From Bacillus_BA songklensis (GTDB lineage Bacteria; Bacillota; Bacilli; Bacillales; Bacillaceae_H): DNA of 64,000 bases. The DNA lies in assembly GCF_042649685.1 (NCBI RefSeq), contig NZ_JBHRZT010000072.1, positions 1 through 64,000 of the forward strand, written 5' to 3'. Both the position numbers and the translations under genes were made by a program. Of the stretch, positions 35,109 to 44,609 are shown one piece after another. The notes below the pieces were generated by a model. The model was not told the DNA's origin. It saw only the letters and a list, made by a program, of their open reading frames with translations, and did no database searches. How positions within the stretch are numbered: the stretch's first letter is position 1; each line of letters starts with the position of its first letter.

Positions 35109-36104
35109 ATGCAAGCAAGATCCGCGACCAATTATAAAGTCATTGATGTGTCACACCATAATGGAAACATTGAGTGGAGGAAGGTTGCTTTAGATGGAGT
35201 GAGGGGTGTCTACATAAAGGCGACCGAGGGCAGAACCTATACGGACCCTAAATTTCTGATCAATTATAAAAGTGCGAAGTCAGCAGGACTAAGAGTTGGC
35301 TTTTACCATTTCGCCAGACCTGATAATAACAGGCCCGCAGATGAGGTGAACCATTTTATCAATGTAACGCAGTCACTGGAAGCGGATTTGCCATACTCCC
35401 TGGATTTAGAAGTCGCTGCAGATTTAGGTGCAGACAGGTTAACGGATTTTGCCTATGAGTGGCTAATGGGCCTAGTCAATAAAACGGGGCATCCCGTGAT
35501 GATTTATGCGAGTGCCGGCTATGCCCGTTCCTACCTGAAAAGCAAGTTAGGGCAATTCCCGTTGTGGGTAGCGCATTATACAACAGAAAGAACTCCGATG
35601 GCCAATCATACATGGGACCAGTGGCATATGTTCCAGTATACAAGCTCAGGGAAAGTGAATGGAATCAGCGGAAATGTGGATATAAATGAAGCCATTCCTG
35701 AACTGTTTGAGTTAGTATCCAAGCCTGTCACCCAAGTGGAAGCTGCGTTTATTGGTCAATCTGTTTACAAGCTCGGCGACAAGAGCGATGGCGTCAAACA
35801 AATCCAGCAGAAGCTGATGGAACTTGGCTATGAACTGAATGGCGGGGCAGACGGGAATTTTGGATCATTTACTTTAAAAGCGGTTATGCATTTTCAATTC
35901 AAGCACGATTTGATAGCGGATGGTCTGGTCGGCCCTGCCACCATCTTCAAGCTGAATGAAGAGGCGGGGCGATTAGATAGTACCAAAAACGCAAAAAAGT
36001 ACCGGCTGCGTACCGGCACATTCAGCGACAGGGCTACTGCTGAACGCATGGCTGCCGAATTAAAACAAAGGTATGGATGGCTTGTTTATATCGATGAAGA
36101 ATGA
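35109..36104 (+). CDS. GH25 lysozyme with PG-binding and SPOR domains
   Basis: 331-aa peptidoglycan hydrolase. GH25 muramidase (about 8-200; VIDVSHHNGNIEWRKVALDG, FYHFARP, LDLEVAADLGA, WDQWHMFQYT) is followed by a peptidoglycan-binding domain (about 215-285; DGVKQIQQKLMELGYELNGGADGNFG) and a C-terminal SPOR-like domain (about 293-331). No signal peptide. GGGAGG precedes ATG. Its neighbour YaaH-like gene also acts on wall material, consistent with spore or mother-cell lysis, though phage origin is possible for GH25 endolysins. Confidence 0.88.
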   Translation: MQARSATNYKVIDVSHHNGNIEWRKVALDGVRGVYIKATEGRTYTDPKFLINYKSAKSAGLRVGFYHFARPDNNRPADEVNHFINVTQSLEADLPYSLDLEVAADLGADRLTDFAYEWLMGLVNKTGHPVMIYASAGYARSYLKSKLGQFPLWVAHYTTERTPMANHTWDQWHMFQYTSSGKVNGISGNVDINEAIPELFELVSKPVTQVEAAFIGQSVYKLGDKSDGVKQIQQKLMELGYELNGGADGNFGSFTLKAVMHFQFKHDLIADGLVGPATIFKLNEEAGRLDSTKNAKKYRLRTGTFSDRATAERMAAELKQRYGWLVYIDEE

Positions 36105-36297
36105 GCGGGGCCCTTGCCTACTCCATCGTGATTCGCGGTAAGCGTCATACATACACGCGAATGGCCGTTTCGGTTTTGAGATAAAATCGTCAAATTTAAT
36201 GCTGGACACAAGATAACGGGTTGCGTTCGTATTATAATGATAGTTCAATCTGCCCTTGATCTAATAAAAGAATGTTGAAAGAAGGATTTATTCTTAT

Positions 36298-37590
36298 ATG
36301 GAAAGCAATATCATACAGAACATGGATTTTAATGTGAATGGAAACCGCCTATGGAACGACTTAATGGCCCTCGGAAAAATCGGCAGCGGAGAAGATCGTG
36401 GAGTCACACGGACTTCATTTGATCAAGACGATATAAAAGCAAGGAAATTTTTGCTCAATCTTTTGGAACAAGCGGATTTAGATCCTTATATGGATGAAGC
36501 GGGAAACATTTTCGGGCAAATTTACGGCAAAAATCCTGAAATGCCTGCAATCCTTATTGGTTCCCACATTGATACAGTAAATTCCGGCGGCCGTTTCGAC
36601 GGGGCAATGGGCGTCTTGATGGGTGTTGAGGTTCTTCGTACCATGAAAGAAAAAGGGATCAAGCCTGACCGGACAGTGAAGGTTGTCTCATTTACGGATG
36701 AGGAAGGCGCCCGTTTTGATTATGCTTTCGTGGGCAGTACGGCGTTGTCCGGCACGATCGGAGCCGAAAAATTAAAGAAGGATTTAGCATCAGCCGTTGA
36801 TGGAAATGGAATATCTTACTTGGAGGCCATGAAGAGTGCAAGCTTGGAGGGGGGATATTTCAGCCGCATTAATCCGGACTTACTGGAACAAGCCCAGTTA
36901 AGGAAAAATGAGCTGAAAGCATATATAGAAGTGCATATTGAGCAGGGAAAAGTTTTAGAAAGCAAAAATTTGGGTGTCGGTATTGTAAGCGGGATTTCGG
37001 GGGGTGAATGGGCGGAAGTTACAATCAGCGGTGAAGCAGGTCATGCCGGTACGATCGGGATGGCAGAAAGAAAAGATGCGTTAACTGCTGTGGGAGAATG
37101 CTTATTGGCCATAGAAAAAATTGCTCGGGAAAGCAACGGAAGCGTTGCTACAGTGGGAAAATTAGATGTAAAGCCGGGGAGCGGCAACGTTATTCCGGGG
37201 AGGGTAGACTTTACCATTGATGTCCGGGATATTTCCGATAAACGGAGAGAGAATACAATAACGAAAATTTATGATTCCATTCGGGAAATTGCCGCAAACC
37301 GGGGATTAAGCTGTGTAATTAGGCCCGTTCAATCCGTTTCTTCTGTGATGAGTTCGTCTATGGTCATAGAAGCTATACAGGCCGCTCTTCAAGAAATCGA
37401 TTATCCAATCCATGAATTGCCAAGCGGGGCTGCCCATGATGCGATGGTGATGGGAGAGCTAACGGAAATAGGGATGATTTTTGTACGGAGCCGTGATGGC
37501 ATTAGCCATCACCCCGAAGAATGGAGCTCTTTTGAAGATGTCGCATTAGGATGTGAGGTTCTCTACAGGACTACGGTAAGATTGCTATAA
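36298..37590 (+). CDS. M20-family N-carbamoyl-amino-acid/allantoate amidohydrolase
   Basis: 430-aa zinc hydrolase of the AmaB/HyuC/AllC type, hydrolysing N-carbamoyl-L-amino acids, ureidoglycine-type or allantoate-type amides. Metal-ligand segments: IGSHIDTVNSGGRFDGAMG, FTDEEGARFD, and SGAAHDAMVMG; ESKNLGVGIVSGISGGEW marks the dimerisation domain start and EVHIEQGKVLE a bridging residue. Start ATG 36298 with AAAGAAGG upstream. It is 3 kb from a hydantoinase (HyuA/B) remnant, so it may be a survivor of a hydantoin or N-carbamoyl utilisation cluster. Confidence 0.88.
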   Translation: MESNIIQNMDFNVNGNRLWNDLMALGKIGSGEDRGVTRTSFDQDDIKARKFLLNLLEQADLDPYMDEAGNIFGQIYGKNPEMPAILIGSHIDTVNSGGRFDGAMGVLMGVEVLRTMKEKGIKPDRTVKVVSFTDEEGARFDYAFVGSTALSGTIGAEKLKKDLASAVDGNGISYLEAMKSASLEGGYFSRINPDLLEQAQLRKNELKAYIEVHIEQGKVLESKNLGVGIVSGISGGEWAEVTISGEAGHAGTIGMAERKDALTAVGECLLAIEKIARESNGSVATVGKLDVKPGSGNVIPGRVDFTIDVRDISDKRRENTITKIYDSIREIAANRGLSCVIRPVQSVSSVMSSSMVIEAIQAALQEIDYPIHELPSGAAHDAMVMGELTEIGMIFVRSRDGISHHPEEWSSFEDVALGCEVLYRTTVRLL

Positions 37591-37914
37591 AAAATCCTTA
37601 GGCGTCAATTGCTGGCGCTGGGTTAAAACGAAACGGCAGGGTGGGGATTCATGGGAAATGACGTTTAAAAAACAGTCATTCCCTGCCATAGAAGAAGGTT
37701 TAGAAGTTACAAATTAGAGAAATGCTTTGCGTGAAGGGCTTCATTTACATGAGAAGCCCTTTTTTCTTCTCTACAAGAGTTGATGATGAAAGTCATTTCT
37801 AAATCGAAAAAATTTGTTATGAAAAATTTAAACAAAAACAAGTTTGAAATAGAAAAAACTTTTTAACATAATGGGCATACTGAATCTAACAGAAAAAAAG
37901 ATAGAAGGTGTACA
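37591..37914. other. Gene-free stretch with hairpins
   Basis: GGCAGGG...CCCTGCC with inner GTCATT (37635-37687) forms a long stem without T-run. GAAGGGCTTC/GAAGCCCT plus TTTTTTC (37733-37766) is a clear intrinsic terminator. Confidence 0.7.
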
Positions 37915-38685
37915 TTGTTGAAGAAACTCGTATTTATCCGCCATGGACAAAGCCTGTATAATCTCGAAAATCGATTTACTGGTTGGCAGGATATTGACTT
38001 AACCGATAATGGTTTGAACGAAGCAAGGGAAGCTGGAATGGTATTAAAGAAACACGGGTATATTTTTGATGTTGCCCATACTTCCCTTCTAAAAAGAGCT
38101 ATTAGAACACTATGGATTATTCTGCATGAAATGGATCTAATGTGGATTCCTGTCCAAAAATCCTGGAGGTTGAACGAGAGGCATTATGGTGCACTTGAAG
38201 GGATGAACAAGGATCAGATTATGGCCAGGTTCGGAGAAGAACAGGTAAATTTATGGCGGCGATCAACGAATGAACGGCCCCCGGCAATTTCCCTAAAAGA
38301 TCACCAACATGTCCTATCAGACCCCAAATATCAAGACTTAAACGACATTGATATCCCTTTCACAGAAAGTCTTAAAGATACAGAGGAACGGGTTCTGGTT
38401 TACTGGCATGGACAGATTGTTCCCAGCTTAAAACAGAACCGACGGATGCTCGTTTCTGCACATGGAAATACTTTAAGAGCCCTGGTGAAATATTTGGACA
38501 ACCTCCCTGATGATGGAGTGATGAGTTTAAACATCCCTAATGGCATCCCGCTTATCTATGAGTTAAATGACGACTTGAAACCGATCAGACACTATTATCT
38601 ATGTGAAGATGGGGAGATTCCGGAAGGCACCATACCGCAGCACATGGATTTAGACGATCCGGAAAACTGCGAATGGATAGGGTAA
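37915..38685 (+). CDS. gpmA: 2,3-BPG-dependent phosphoglycerate mutase
   Basis: 256-aa histidine phosphatase-superfamily mutase of glycolysis (3-PG to 2-PG). RHGQSLYNLENRFTGWQDIDLT holds the catalytic His; ERHYGALEGMNKDQ, and the second His in SAHGNTLRALVKYLD are intact. Slightly longer than the 228-250-aa norm at the C-terminus. TTG start with AGAAGGTG 7 nt upstream. Isolated from other glycolytic genes; Bacillus usually relies on GpmI, so it may be auxiliary. Confidence 0.9.
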   Translation: MLKKLVFIRHGQSLYNLENRFTGWQDIDLTDNGLNEAREAGMVLKKHGYIFDVAHTSLLKRAIRTLWIILHEMDLMWIPVQKSWRLNERHYGALEGMNKDQIMARFGEEQVNLWRRSTNERPPAISLKDHQHVLSDPKYQDLNDIDIPFTESLKDTEERVLVYWHGQIVPSLKQNRRMLVSAHGNTLRALVKYLDNLPDDGVMSLNIPNGIPLIYELNDDLKPIRHYYLCEDGEIPEGTIPQHMDLDDPENCEWIG

Positions 38686-38722
38686 ACGTAGTAAGACTCA
38701 ATTGATATTGATGAAAAAAGGG

Positions 38723-38870
38723 NNNNNNNNNNNNNNNNNNNNNNNNNNNNNNNNNNNNNNNNNNNNNNNNNNNNNNNNNNNNNNNNNNNNNNNNNNNNNN
38801 NNNNNNNNNNNNNNNNNNNNNNNNNNNNNNNNNNNNNNNNNNNNNNNNNNNNNNNNNNNNNNNNNNNNNN
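38723..38870. other. Assembly gap (148 N)
   Basis: A run of N separates the mutase from the DJ-1/PfpI gene and hides that gene's 3' end. The join may be wrong or the size estimated. Confidence 0.99.
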
Positions 38871-39393
38871 TGAATCCAGGTAGATCCGGCCACGCATGGC
38901 CGGAAACAAGATTTTGATGGGTGTGTAATGTTTCATCAATATATGTAGCTCCGCATGCCGTCACATCGGGCTTACAGGCAACATACGCCGTATACTCCCG
39001 GCCTTTCATTAAATCCGGAACGATAGATAATACCTGTGCCGCATGACAGATAGCACCGACTGGCTTATTCTCCTCAAAGAAGTGGCGGACAATTTTCGGC
39101 AGCGCTTCCTCCAAGCGAATATATTCGGGTGCCCGTCCTCCTGGAATAATCAACCCATCATAGTGGAAGGGATCAACATCAGCAAAAGCTGCATGAGAAT
39201 CAATGCCATATGCAGGTTTTTCCACATAGGTTTCCATTCCTTCTATAAAGTCGTGACTTACCGTCTGCAGTTTTTTAACAGAAGGTGAAGCGATCGTTAC
39301 GTCAAATCCCTCCTCTAGACAGCGATAATACGGATAAAAGATTTCAAGCGCCTCTACCGCGTCTCCAGTAACAATCAGCACTTTTTTACTCAT
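38871..39393 (-). CDS. DJ-1/PfpI family protein, 3' end in gap
   Basis: At least 174 aa of a DJ-1/PfpI-type cysteine hydrolase/deglycase. LIVTGDAVEALEIFYPYYRC (first strand), GLIIPGGRAPEYIR, and the nucleophile elbow VGAICHAAQVLS with Cys are clear. ATG 39391-39393 has GGAGG upstream; the ORF extends to an earlier start without need. The last residues fall in the N run. Role in repair of glyoxal-damaged proteins or stress is inferred. Confidence 0.85.
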
Positions 39394-39804
39394 GAACATA
39401 ACCTCCATCCAAAATCATTTTAGTAGTTCAGAAATATAATATTCACTATCATGTTGTTTTATCATCTATCAATTCGACAATTCTGTACTAGTTCCTCCTA
39501 AAGAAGATAAGCCCAACCGAACAGTTAATATAATTGATACGCAAATCTTCTTCTGCTTTCAAATATATAAATCTACGAAGACCTTTGTAAGTCTGCTCAA
39601 GGTGAGAGAACAGAAAAGTGCAAATAGAAGAAGATTCGATAACAGAGGTTAAAAACTTAAGTTGAACTTATATAGAATAAAAAATATTACAAATATCACT
39701 TTAATTTTCAGAACAATCTGTTATTATGTTTTTAATTACAGTATTACTTTAATTCAATTTCAGTAATCGTTTAATTTTCTTGTATTACTTCAAAGGAGTT
39801 TATT
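39394..39804. mobile_element. MITE-like element, copy 2, in gene-free DNA
   Basis: 39564-39675 aligns with the right half of the 17051-17259 element (TATATAAATCTAC start, GCTCAAGGTGAGAGAACAGA centre, AACTTATATAG end). It lacks the two internal hairpins, so this may be the shorter or ancestral form. Nothing else is seen in the region. Confidence 0.55.
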
Positions 39805-40347
39805 ATGGATGAAATTTACAAAAAAATAAGGGAGTTAAGGCTTCAAAAAGGTTTAACCTTGAAAGAGCTGAGTGAACGAACCGAGCTTTCCATCAGTTTT
39901 TTATCACAAGTCGAAAGGGGAGCTACTTCTCTAGCTATCACTTCCCTTAAGAAAATAGCAGATGCATTAAATATAAAGATTTCGGAATTTTTTGATGACA
40001 CACCTAACGAAAATTATATGGTTAAAGCAAGTGAGCAAAAACCATTTAATATTAAAGGCTCCGAGTTTACCTATGTAAGATTAAATGGTGAGTTTACAGG
40101 GAGAACACTGGAACCTATTTTAGTTACTTTAGCACCAAGTCAAAAACAAACACAAAAATATGGCCATTCTGGAGAAGAGTTTTATTACGTTTTAAAGGGA
40201 TTTGTTATTTTTAACATTGATGGGAAGGAATATGTCATTCGCGAAGGTGATTCCATTCATTTTCCATCCACTTGTCCGCACACGGTTGAAAACCCTTTTA
40301 ATGAAGAATCTATTTTAATCTGTGTTTTAACTCCAGTTATTTTTTAA
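39805..40347 (+). CDS. XRE-type regulator with cupin domain
   Basis: 180-aa regulator: an HTH (about 5-60; LRLQKGLTLKELSERTELSISFLSQVERG) and a cupin_2 barrel (about 105-175; GHSGEEFYYVLKGFVIF, GDSIHFPSTCPHTVENP). AAAGGAG before ATG. Immediately upstream of, and co-directional with, the hydantoinase chimera, so it is probably its dedicated regulator, binding a small ligand in the cupin. Confidence 0.9.
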   Translation: MDEIYKKIRELRLQKGLTLKELSERTELSISFLSQVERGATSLAITSLKKIADALNIKISEFFDDTPNENYMVKASEQKPFNIKGSEFTYVRLNGEFTGRTLEPILVTLAPSQKQTQKYGHSGEEFYYVLKGFVIFNIDGKEYVIREGDSIHFPSTCPHTVENPFNEESILICVLTPVIF

Positions 40348-40387
40348 CTGGATATCATAAATCAGGCTTTCAGAAAGGTGGAGTATT

Positions 40388-43003
40388 ATGCGTGTAGCCA
40401 CAGATATTGGTGGAACATTCACGGATCTAGTTTATGTCGATGAAGATGGTGAAATTGGAGTGGCCAAAAGCCATACCACACCTCCAAATTTTGAAAAAGG
40501 CGTCATCGATGTAATTGAAAAAAGCGGGATTGATCAAACGGCCATCCAAACATTTATTCACGGTACTACTGTTATTATTAATGCTCTAAACGAACGAAAA
40601 GGCGTAAAGACCGGATTAATTACAACAAAAGGCTTTCGCGATGTCCTTGAGATTGCGGGAGGGAACCGTCCGGATTTATTTAATGTGCGCTATCAAAAAC
40701 CTGCGCCGTTCGTTGAGCGCTATTTGCGCCAGGAGATAGAGGAGCGCCTTAACTATAAAGGGGAAGTACTTGTTCCGCTAAATAAAGAGCAATTAAAAGA
40801 AATTATAACCTATTTTCAAAAAGAAGAACTCGAAGCAATTGCGGTTTCCTATTTGCATTCCTATGTTAATCCGATTCATGAAATTAAAACCGTTGAATTG
40901 ATTAAAGAGCTTTGGCCTGAAGTAGCTGTTACTGCTTCACATGAGGTTACAAAAGAATGGCGGGAATATGAGCGGACAAGCACAACAGTGCTAAACTCTT
41001 ATGTCAAACCGATCGCGGCTTCTTACGTAAATCGTTTACATACGAAACTAATAGAAAATGAAACGGATAGTCAAAATTATATTATGCAATCTAACGGTGG
41101 AACAACAACGTTCAATGGTGCAAAGCAAACGCCAATTAATATGGTAGAATCCGGACCGGTTGCCGGGATTTATGGGGCAGCAGTTCTTGGCGATATCATT
41201 GGTGAAGAAAATATTATTGTCTTTGATATTGGCGGTACTACAGTTAAATGTTCGCTAATCAATCAAGGAGAAGTAAAGGTGTCTACTGATTATTTCATAG
41301 AAAAAAATGAGCGGAGTGCTGGATACCCGATTAAGGTTCCTGTCGTTGACATTGTCGAAATTGGAAATGGCGGCGGATCAATCGCCTGGATTGATGGTGC
41401 AGGCTCCTTAAAGGTTGGACCTCAATCGGCCGGTGCTTTGCCTGGACCTGTTGCCTATGGGCTAGGAGGCACTGAACCGACAACTACTGATGCAAACCTT
41501 ATTACGGGCCGACTTTCACCAGAGAATTTTGATTACGAAGTTGACTTAGAAAAAGTAAAGTCTGCCATAAAGGAAAAGGTTGCTGACCACTTTGGACTGT
41601 CAGTGGAAGAAGCAGCATTGTGAATTATTCGTATAGCCAACTCAAATATGTTAAATGCATTAAAGCTCATTTCAATCCGTAAGGGCCATAATCCACGTGA
41701 ATTCTCGTTAGTCGCATTTGGCGGGGGATCCCATCTCTCTGACGTAGGGCTGGTAATGCCGATTTTCTATGATGGAGAACTTGTTGCCTTCTCAGCAAAT
41801 AAAGCACACTGGACAGAAGTGGGCGGAAAAGATCCTGGATCTTTTAGCAAACTGCCAAAAGGAACCTATGAAGCAGAAAATTTCATCGATGATGATGGAT
41901 TTGGAAACGGCCCATTTAAAATAAAAGTAAAGGTAACAATTACGGACGATAAATTTATTGCTGATTTCCGAGGGAGCCATCCCCAGGTACCAGGACCAAT
42001 TAACTGTTTCTACACTGCCCTTGTTTCAACTGTTCGAGCAATTTTCTTAGCCATTACAAATCCGTCCCAGGATGCAAACGATGGAGTTTTTCGTCCATTG
42101 GAAGTGATTGCGGATAAGGGATCTGTTCTTTCAGCCGAACGCCCCGCTCCAGTGTCTATCTATTGGGAAAGCATGCAGGCAGGAGCCAATCTTATTTGGA
42201 AAGCTCTTGCTCCTATTATACCGCATAGACTAACTGCCGGTCATCTATTATCGGTATGTGCTGTTGTGTTGTCTGGTTTACACCCGGATACGAATGAACC
42301 ATTCCTGATTGTTGAACCATCTGTAGGCGGTTGGGGTGCAGCTGAAGGACAGGACGGGGCAAGAGGACAATTCTGTATCGGTGATGGTGAGACATATAAC
42401 GTTCCGGTTGAGGTAGCCGAAACCAGATATGGAATCATGGTAGACGAATACAGTTTACGTGTAGATGGCGCAGGCGCGGGCGAATTTATCGGCGGATCGG
42501 GTGCCGTGAGCTCATACCGAGCGTTAACTGATAACCAATCGGTTTCGGTAACATTTGGTCGCCATAAGTTTGTTCCATGGGGAATTAATGGCGGTAAAGA
42601 TGGATCAGCCAATGAATTTTTTATTGAAAAAGCAAATGGAGAAGCTGATGGTCCATATGGTATTTACCCAAGATATCCATTAAACACTGGAGATGTCGTT
42701 AAACTGGTTACTGCCATTGGCGGAGTCATGATGGCTGATTTCTTCTTTATCCGCAAACAACAATGGGTAGATAATAAAGGTTGGAACTGGATGGCTACCA
42801 TTGCTCTAGTAGTAGGTACGTTGTTAGGATATTATACACAATATGTACATTCTTTTGGGTTGCTGGCCGTTCAATCAATTATCGCATCAGGATTGGTTTA
42901 TTTTATGGCAATGAAAATGAAAGCGAAAGTGGCACCAGATCATTTTACTAAAACAATGGAAAAGCAAGGATCTGATTCTGCAAATGAGGCTGGGATCATA
43001 TAA
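40388..43003 (+). pseudogene. Hydantoinase/oxoprolinase operon collapsed into HyuA-HyuB-permease chimera
   Basis: A 2616-nt frame with one in-frame TGA (41621-41623). Before it, 411 residues are HyuA (MRVATDIGGTFTDLVYVDEDG, FHGTTVIINAL-like loop, FDIGGTTVKCSLI). TGA stands where HyuA has Gly (GGA to TGA), and the frame continues as IIRIANSNMLNALKL to the HyuA end VAFGGG, then jumps to HyuB at SHLSDVG and continues for ~325 residues (GSGAVSSYRAL, PGDVV-like NTGDVVKLVT). At IGGV it jumps again into the C-terminal ~95 residues of an NCS1 cytosine/allantoin-type permease (MMADFFFIRKQQW). Two in-frame deletions with GG microhomology explain it. ATP-dependent hydantoin/5-oxoproline cleavage is lost. 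Confidence 0.88.
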
Positions 43004-43011
43004 TGGTGATT

Positions 43012-43046
43012 AAACAGTGATGAATACAACTCATCACTGTTTTTTA
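43012..43046 (+). terminator. Terminator after the chimera
   Basis: ACAGTGATGA (43014-43023) pairs with TCATCACTGT (43031-43040), then TTTTT. Confidence 0.85.
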
Positions 43047-43346
43047 TCTTAAAAATAACCTATACAAGTTTCTGTCACTAGTTTAAGTTCATATCAAAGC
43101 CTGAGTATCTGCGCCTGATTTTGAATAATGTGTTAGGTCAACAGTTATTCTAGACCTTAACCGTAACAATTATGTATATAATTTTATCTACATCAAAAGG
43201 GGCCGACTCAAAAGCCTTCGGAGAAGGACAATAATCTAGTTCTTTTGGTGTTGGTTCTTCTAAGGAATATGATGTTAACCAATCATTAGGGGGAAGGTTA
43301 TAATTAAGCCGTCTAAATTTCTCTTGTTATTTGTGGCACGACATGA

Positions 43347-43428
43347 TACCGGTGGTCGGGGTCGAACCGACACTCCTAATGGAACACGATTTTGAGTCGT
43401 GCGCGTCTGCCAATTCCGCCACACCGGC
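43347..43428 (-). tRNA. tRNA-Leu (CAA)
   Basis: Minus strand GCCGGTG acceptor start, long variable arm, anticodon loop CTCAAAA (anticodon CAA), GTTCGACCC T arm. 82 nt; the 3' CCA is not encoded. Last of four tandem tRNAs, followed by 300 nt (43047-43346) with nothing recognisable. Confidence 0.95.
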
Positions 43429-43443
43429 AAATAAAACATGTAA

Positions 43444-43518
43444 TGGAGCGGAAGACGGGATTCGAACCCGCGACCCCCACCTTGGCAAGGTGGGGGTCTA
43501 CCACTGAACTACTTCCGC
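43444..43518 (-). tRNA. tRNA-Gly (GCC)
   Basis: GCGGAAG acceptor, anticodon loop TTGCCAA (GCC), T arm GGGTTCGAATCCC, encoded CCA. Confidence 0.95.
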
Positions 43519-43537
43519 GTCAAGGCCATATTCAAAT

Positions 43538-43611
43538 TGGCAGGGGCAGTAGGAATCGAACCCACACCGGAGGTTTTGGAGACCTCTGTTCTACCGTTAA
43601 ACTATGCCCCT
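43538..43611 (-). tRNA. tRNA-Trp (CCA)
   Basis: AGGGGCA acceptor, anticodon stem GAGGT/ACCTC with loop CTCCAAA (CCA), T arm GGGTTCGATTCC, encoded CCA. Confidence 0.95.
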
Positions 43612-43618
43612 ATAAAAA

Positions 43619-43694
43619 TGGTGCCGGCGAGAGGACTTGAACCCCCAACCTACTGATTACGATTCAGTTGCTCTACCGATTGAGCTACACCGGC
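43619..43694 (-). tRNA. tRNA-Thr (CGT)
   Basis: GCCGGTG acceptor, anticodon stem ACTGA/TCAGT with loop ATCGTAA (anticodon CGT), T arm GGGTTCAAGTCC, encoded CCA. First of the cluster, 47 nt after SRP RNA. Confidence 0.93.
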
Positions 43695-43740
43695 ATATAG
43701 TAAGCCATGATAAAAAGGGCTTCTTATGTCCTTTTAAAAC

Positions 43741-44007
43741 ACCGTGCACCCACCATTGATATGACCAGCTAAGCGTTACTTGTGCAGTTAGCTCGACCAG
43801 GCTTGTCTGCGGCACACAGAAGGATCCACTTATGGCTGCTTCCTTCCGGACCTGACCAGGTTCATGGGTTTCTGTTGCGCAGGACCCGGTTGTCAACACC
43901 ACTTGCACAAGGCAGACCTTACCTGAACCATACCTCTGGTGGGAGTTCAACCCCGCTAAGGCGGATTGCGGGTTACAGGGCACCGCCATCTCCCCGTCTA
44001 GCACGGT
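43741..44007 (-). ncRNA. scr: SRP RNA, large Bacillus type (scRNA)
   Basis: ~267-nt signal recognition particle RNA. On the minus strand the 5' part reads GCTAGACGGGGAGATGGCGG (Alu domain), the domain IV tip reads CAGGTCCGGAAGGAAGCAGC and the 3' part closes CGGCACATG-like to GTGCACGGT. Long form with an Alu domain, as in Bacillus. The usual downstream neighbours are replaced here by tRNAs. Confidence 0.95.
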
Positions 44008-44248
44008 ATGTATACTCAAGTAATTCCCACCTATGCCGTCCGCCCAATCTGTTTTATGAACCTGCGCTCTCGCAGGTGGGTTTCCGCATGCTGGCGTTCC
44101 TGTGATCCTGTTTCACGGACAGGCATGGCATCGGCCAACAGATGTAGGAATCCCGATCAAACAATACGGTTCAAAACAAATAGGGCATGACGTACATCGT
44201 AGGATAAGTATTCAATTCATTCAATGTCGTTTGTTGCTGACATAGATT

Positions 44249-44290
44249 ATATTACACCCTATTTTCGTAGAAGTCAACATCTACGAAAAT
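44249..44290 (-). promoter_or_regulatory. Promoter of the SRP RNA/tRNA unit with dyad
   Basis: Minus strand TTGACT (44272-44277), 17 bp, TAATAT (44249-44254). The perfect 10-bp inverted repeat ATTTTCGTAG (44261-44270) / CTACGAAAAT (44281-44290) is centred on the -35. Between it and the SRP 5' end (44008-44245) a leader carries an ACCTGC/GCAGGT hairpin (about 44060-44078). Confidence 0.55.
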
Positions 44291-44378
44291 GTTTTTCTTA
44301 TGTAAAAAATGGTAATAGACATCTGAATGAAAATAAATGTGAACTATTAAAAAGGGAATGATAAGCATTAAGGGGAAG

Positions 44379-44531
44379 ATGGACGGAAAAGGAAAAATTG
44401 TTGGTGCACTCATCATGGCAAGTATTGATAATGGCATGGGCATGATGAATATCGAGACGTTCTGGCAATACATTGTGAAAGGCCTGATTCCGATTTTTGC
44501 TGTTTGAATCGATATTTCGGGCAAAAAATAA
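44379..44531 (+). pseudogene. Sugar ABC permease remnant (XylH-like)
   Basis: Frame GKIVGALIMASIDNGMGMMN then WQYIVKGLIPIFAV, TGA at 44505-44507, and in-frame IDISGKK to TAA: the C-terminal end of a XylH/RbsC-type permease with an extra nonsense codon. It precedes the xylose isomerase, so an earlier xylose transporter gene was deleted. Confidence 0.75.
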
Positions 44532-44609
44532 TTACTGTGTAATAACATGTGCCAGTGGTTGCCGGCTTATATTTTAACATATAAATTATCTATCTTAGGG
44601 GGAAAGGAA

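Noticed and set aside
40388..43003. Selenocysteine or recoding at the in-frame TGA
   Set aside because: No SECIS-like hairpin is evident, the family has Gly at that site, and the downstream frame is itself a deletion chimera.
43392..44190. Several apparent ORFs over the tRNA/SRP region
   Set aside because: They lie across clear tRNA and SRP RNA genes on the opposite strand and have no RBS.
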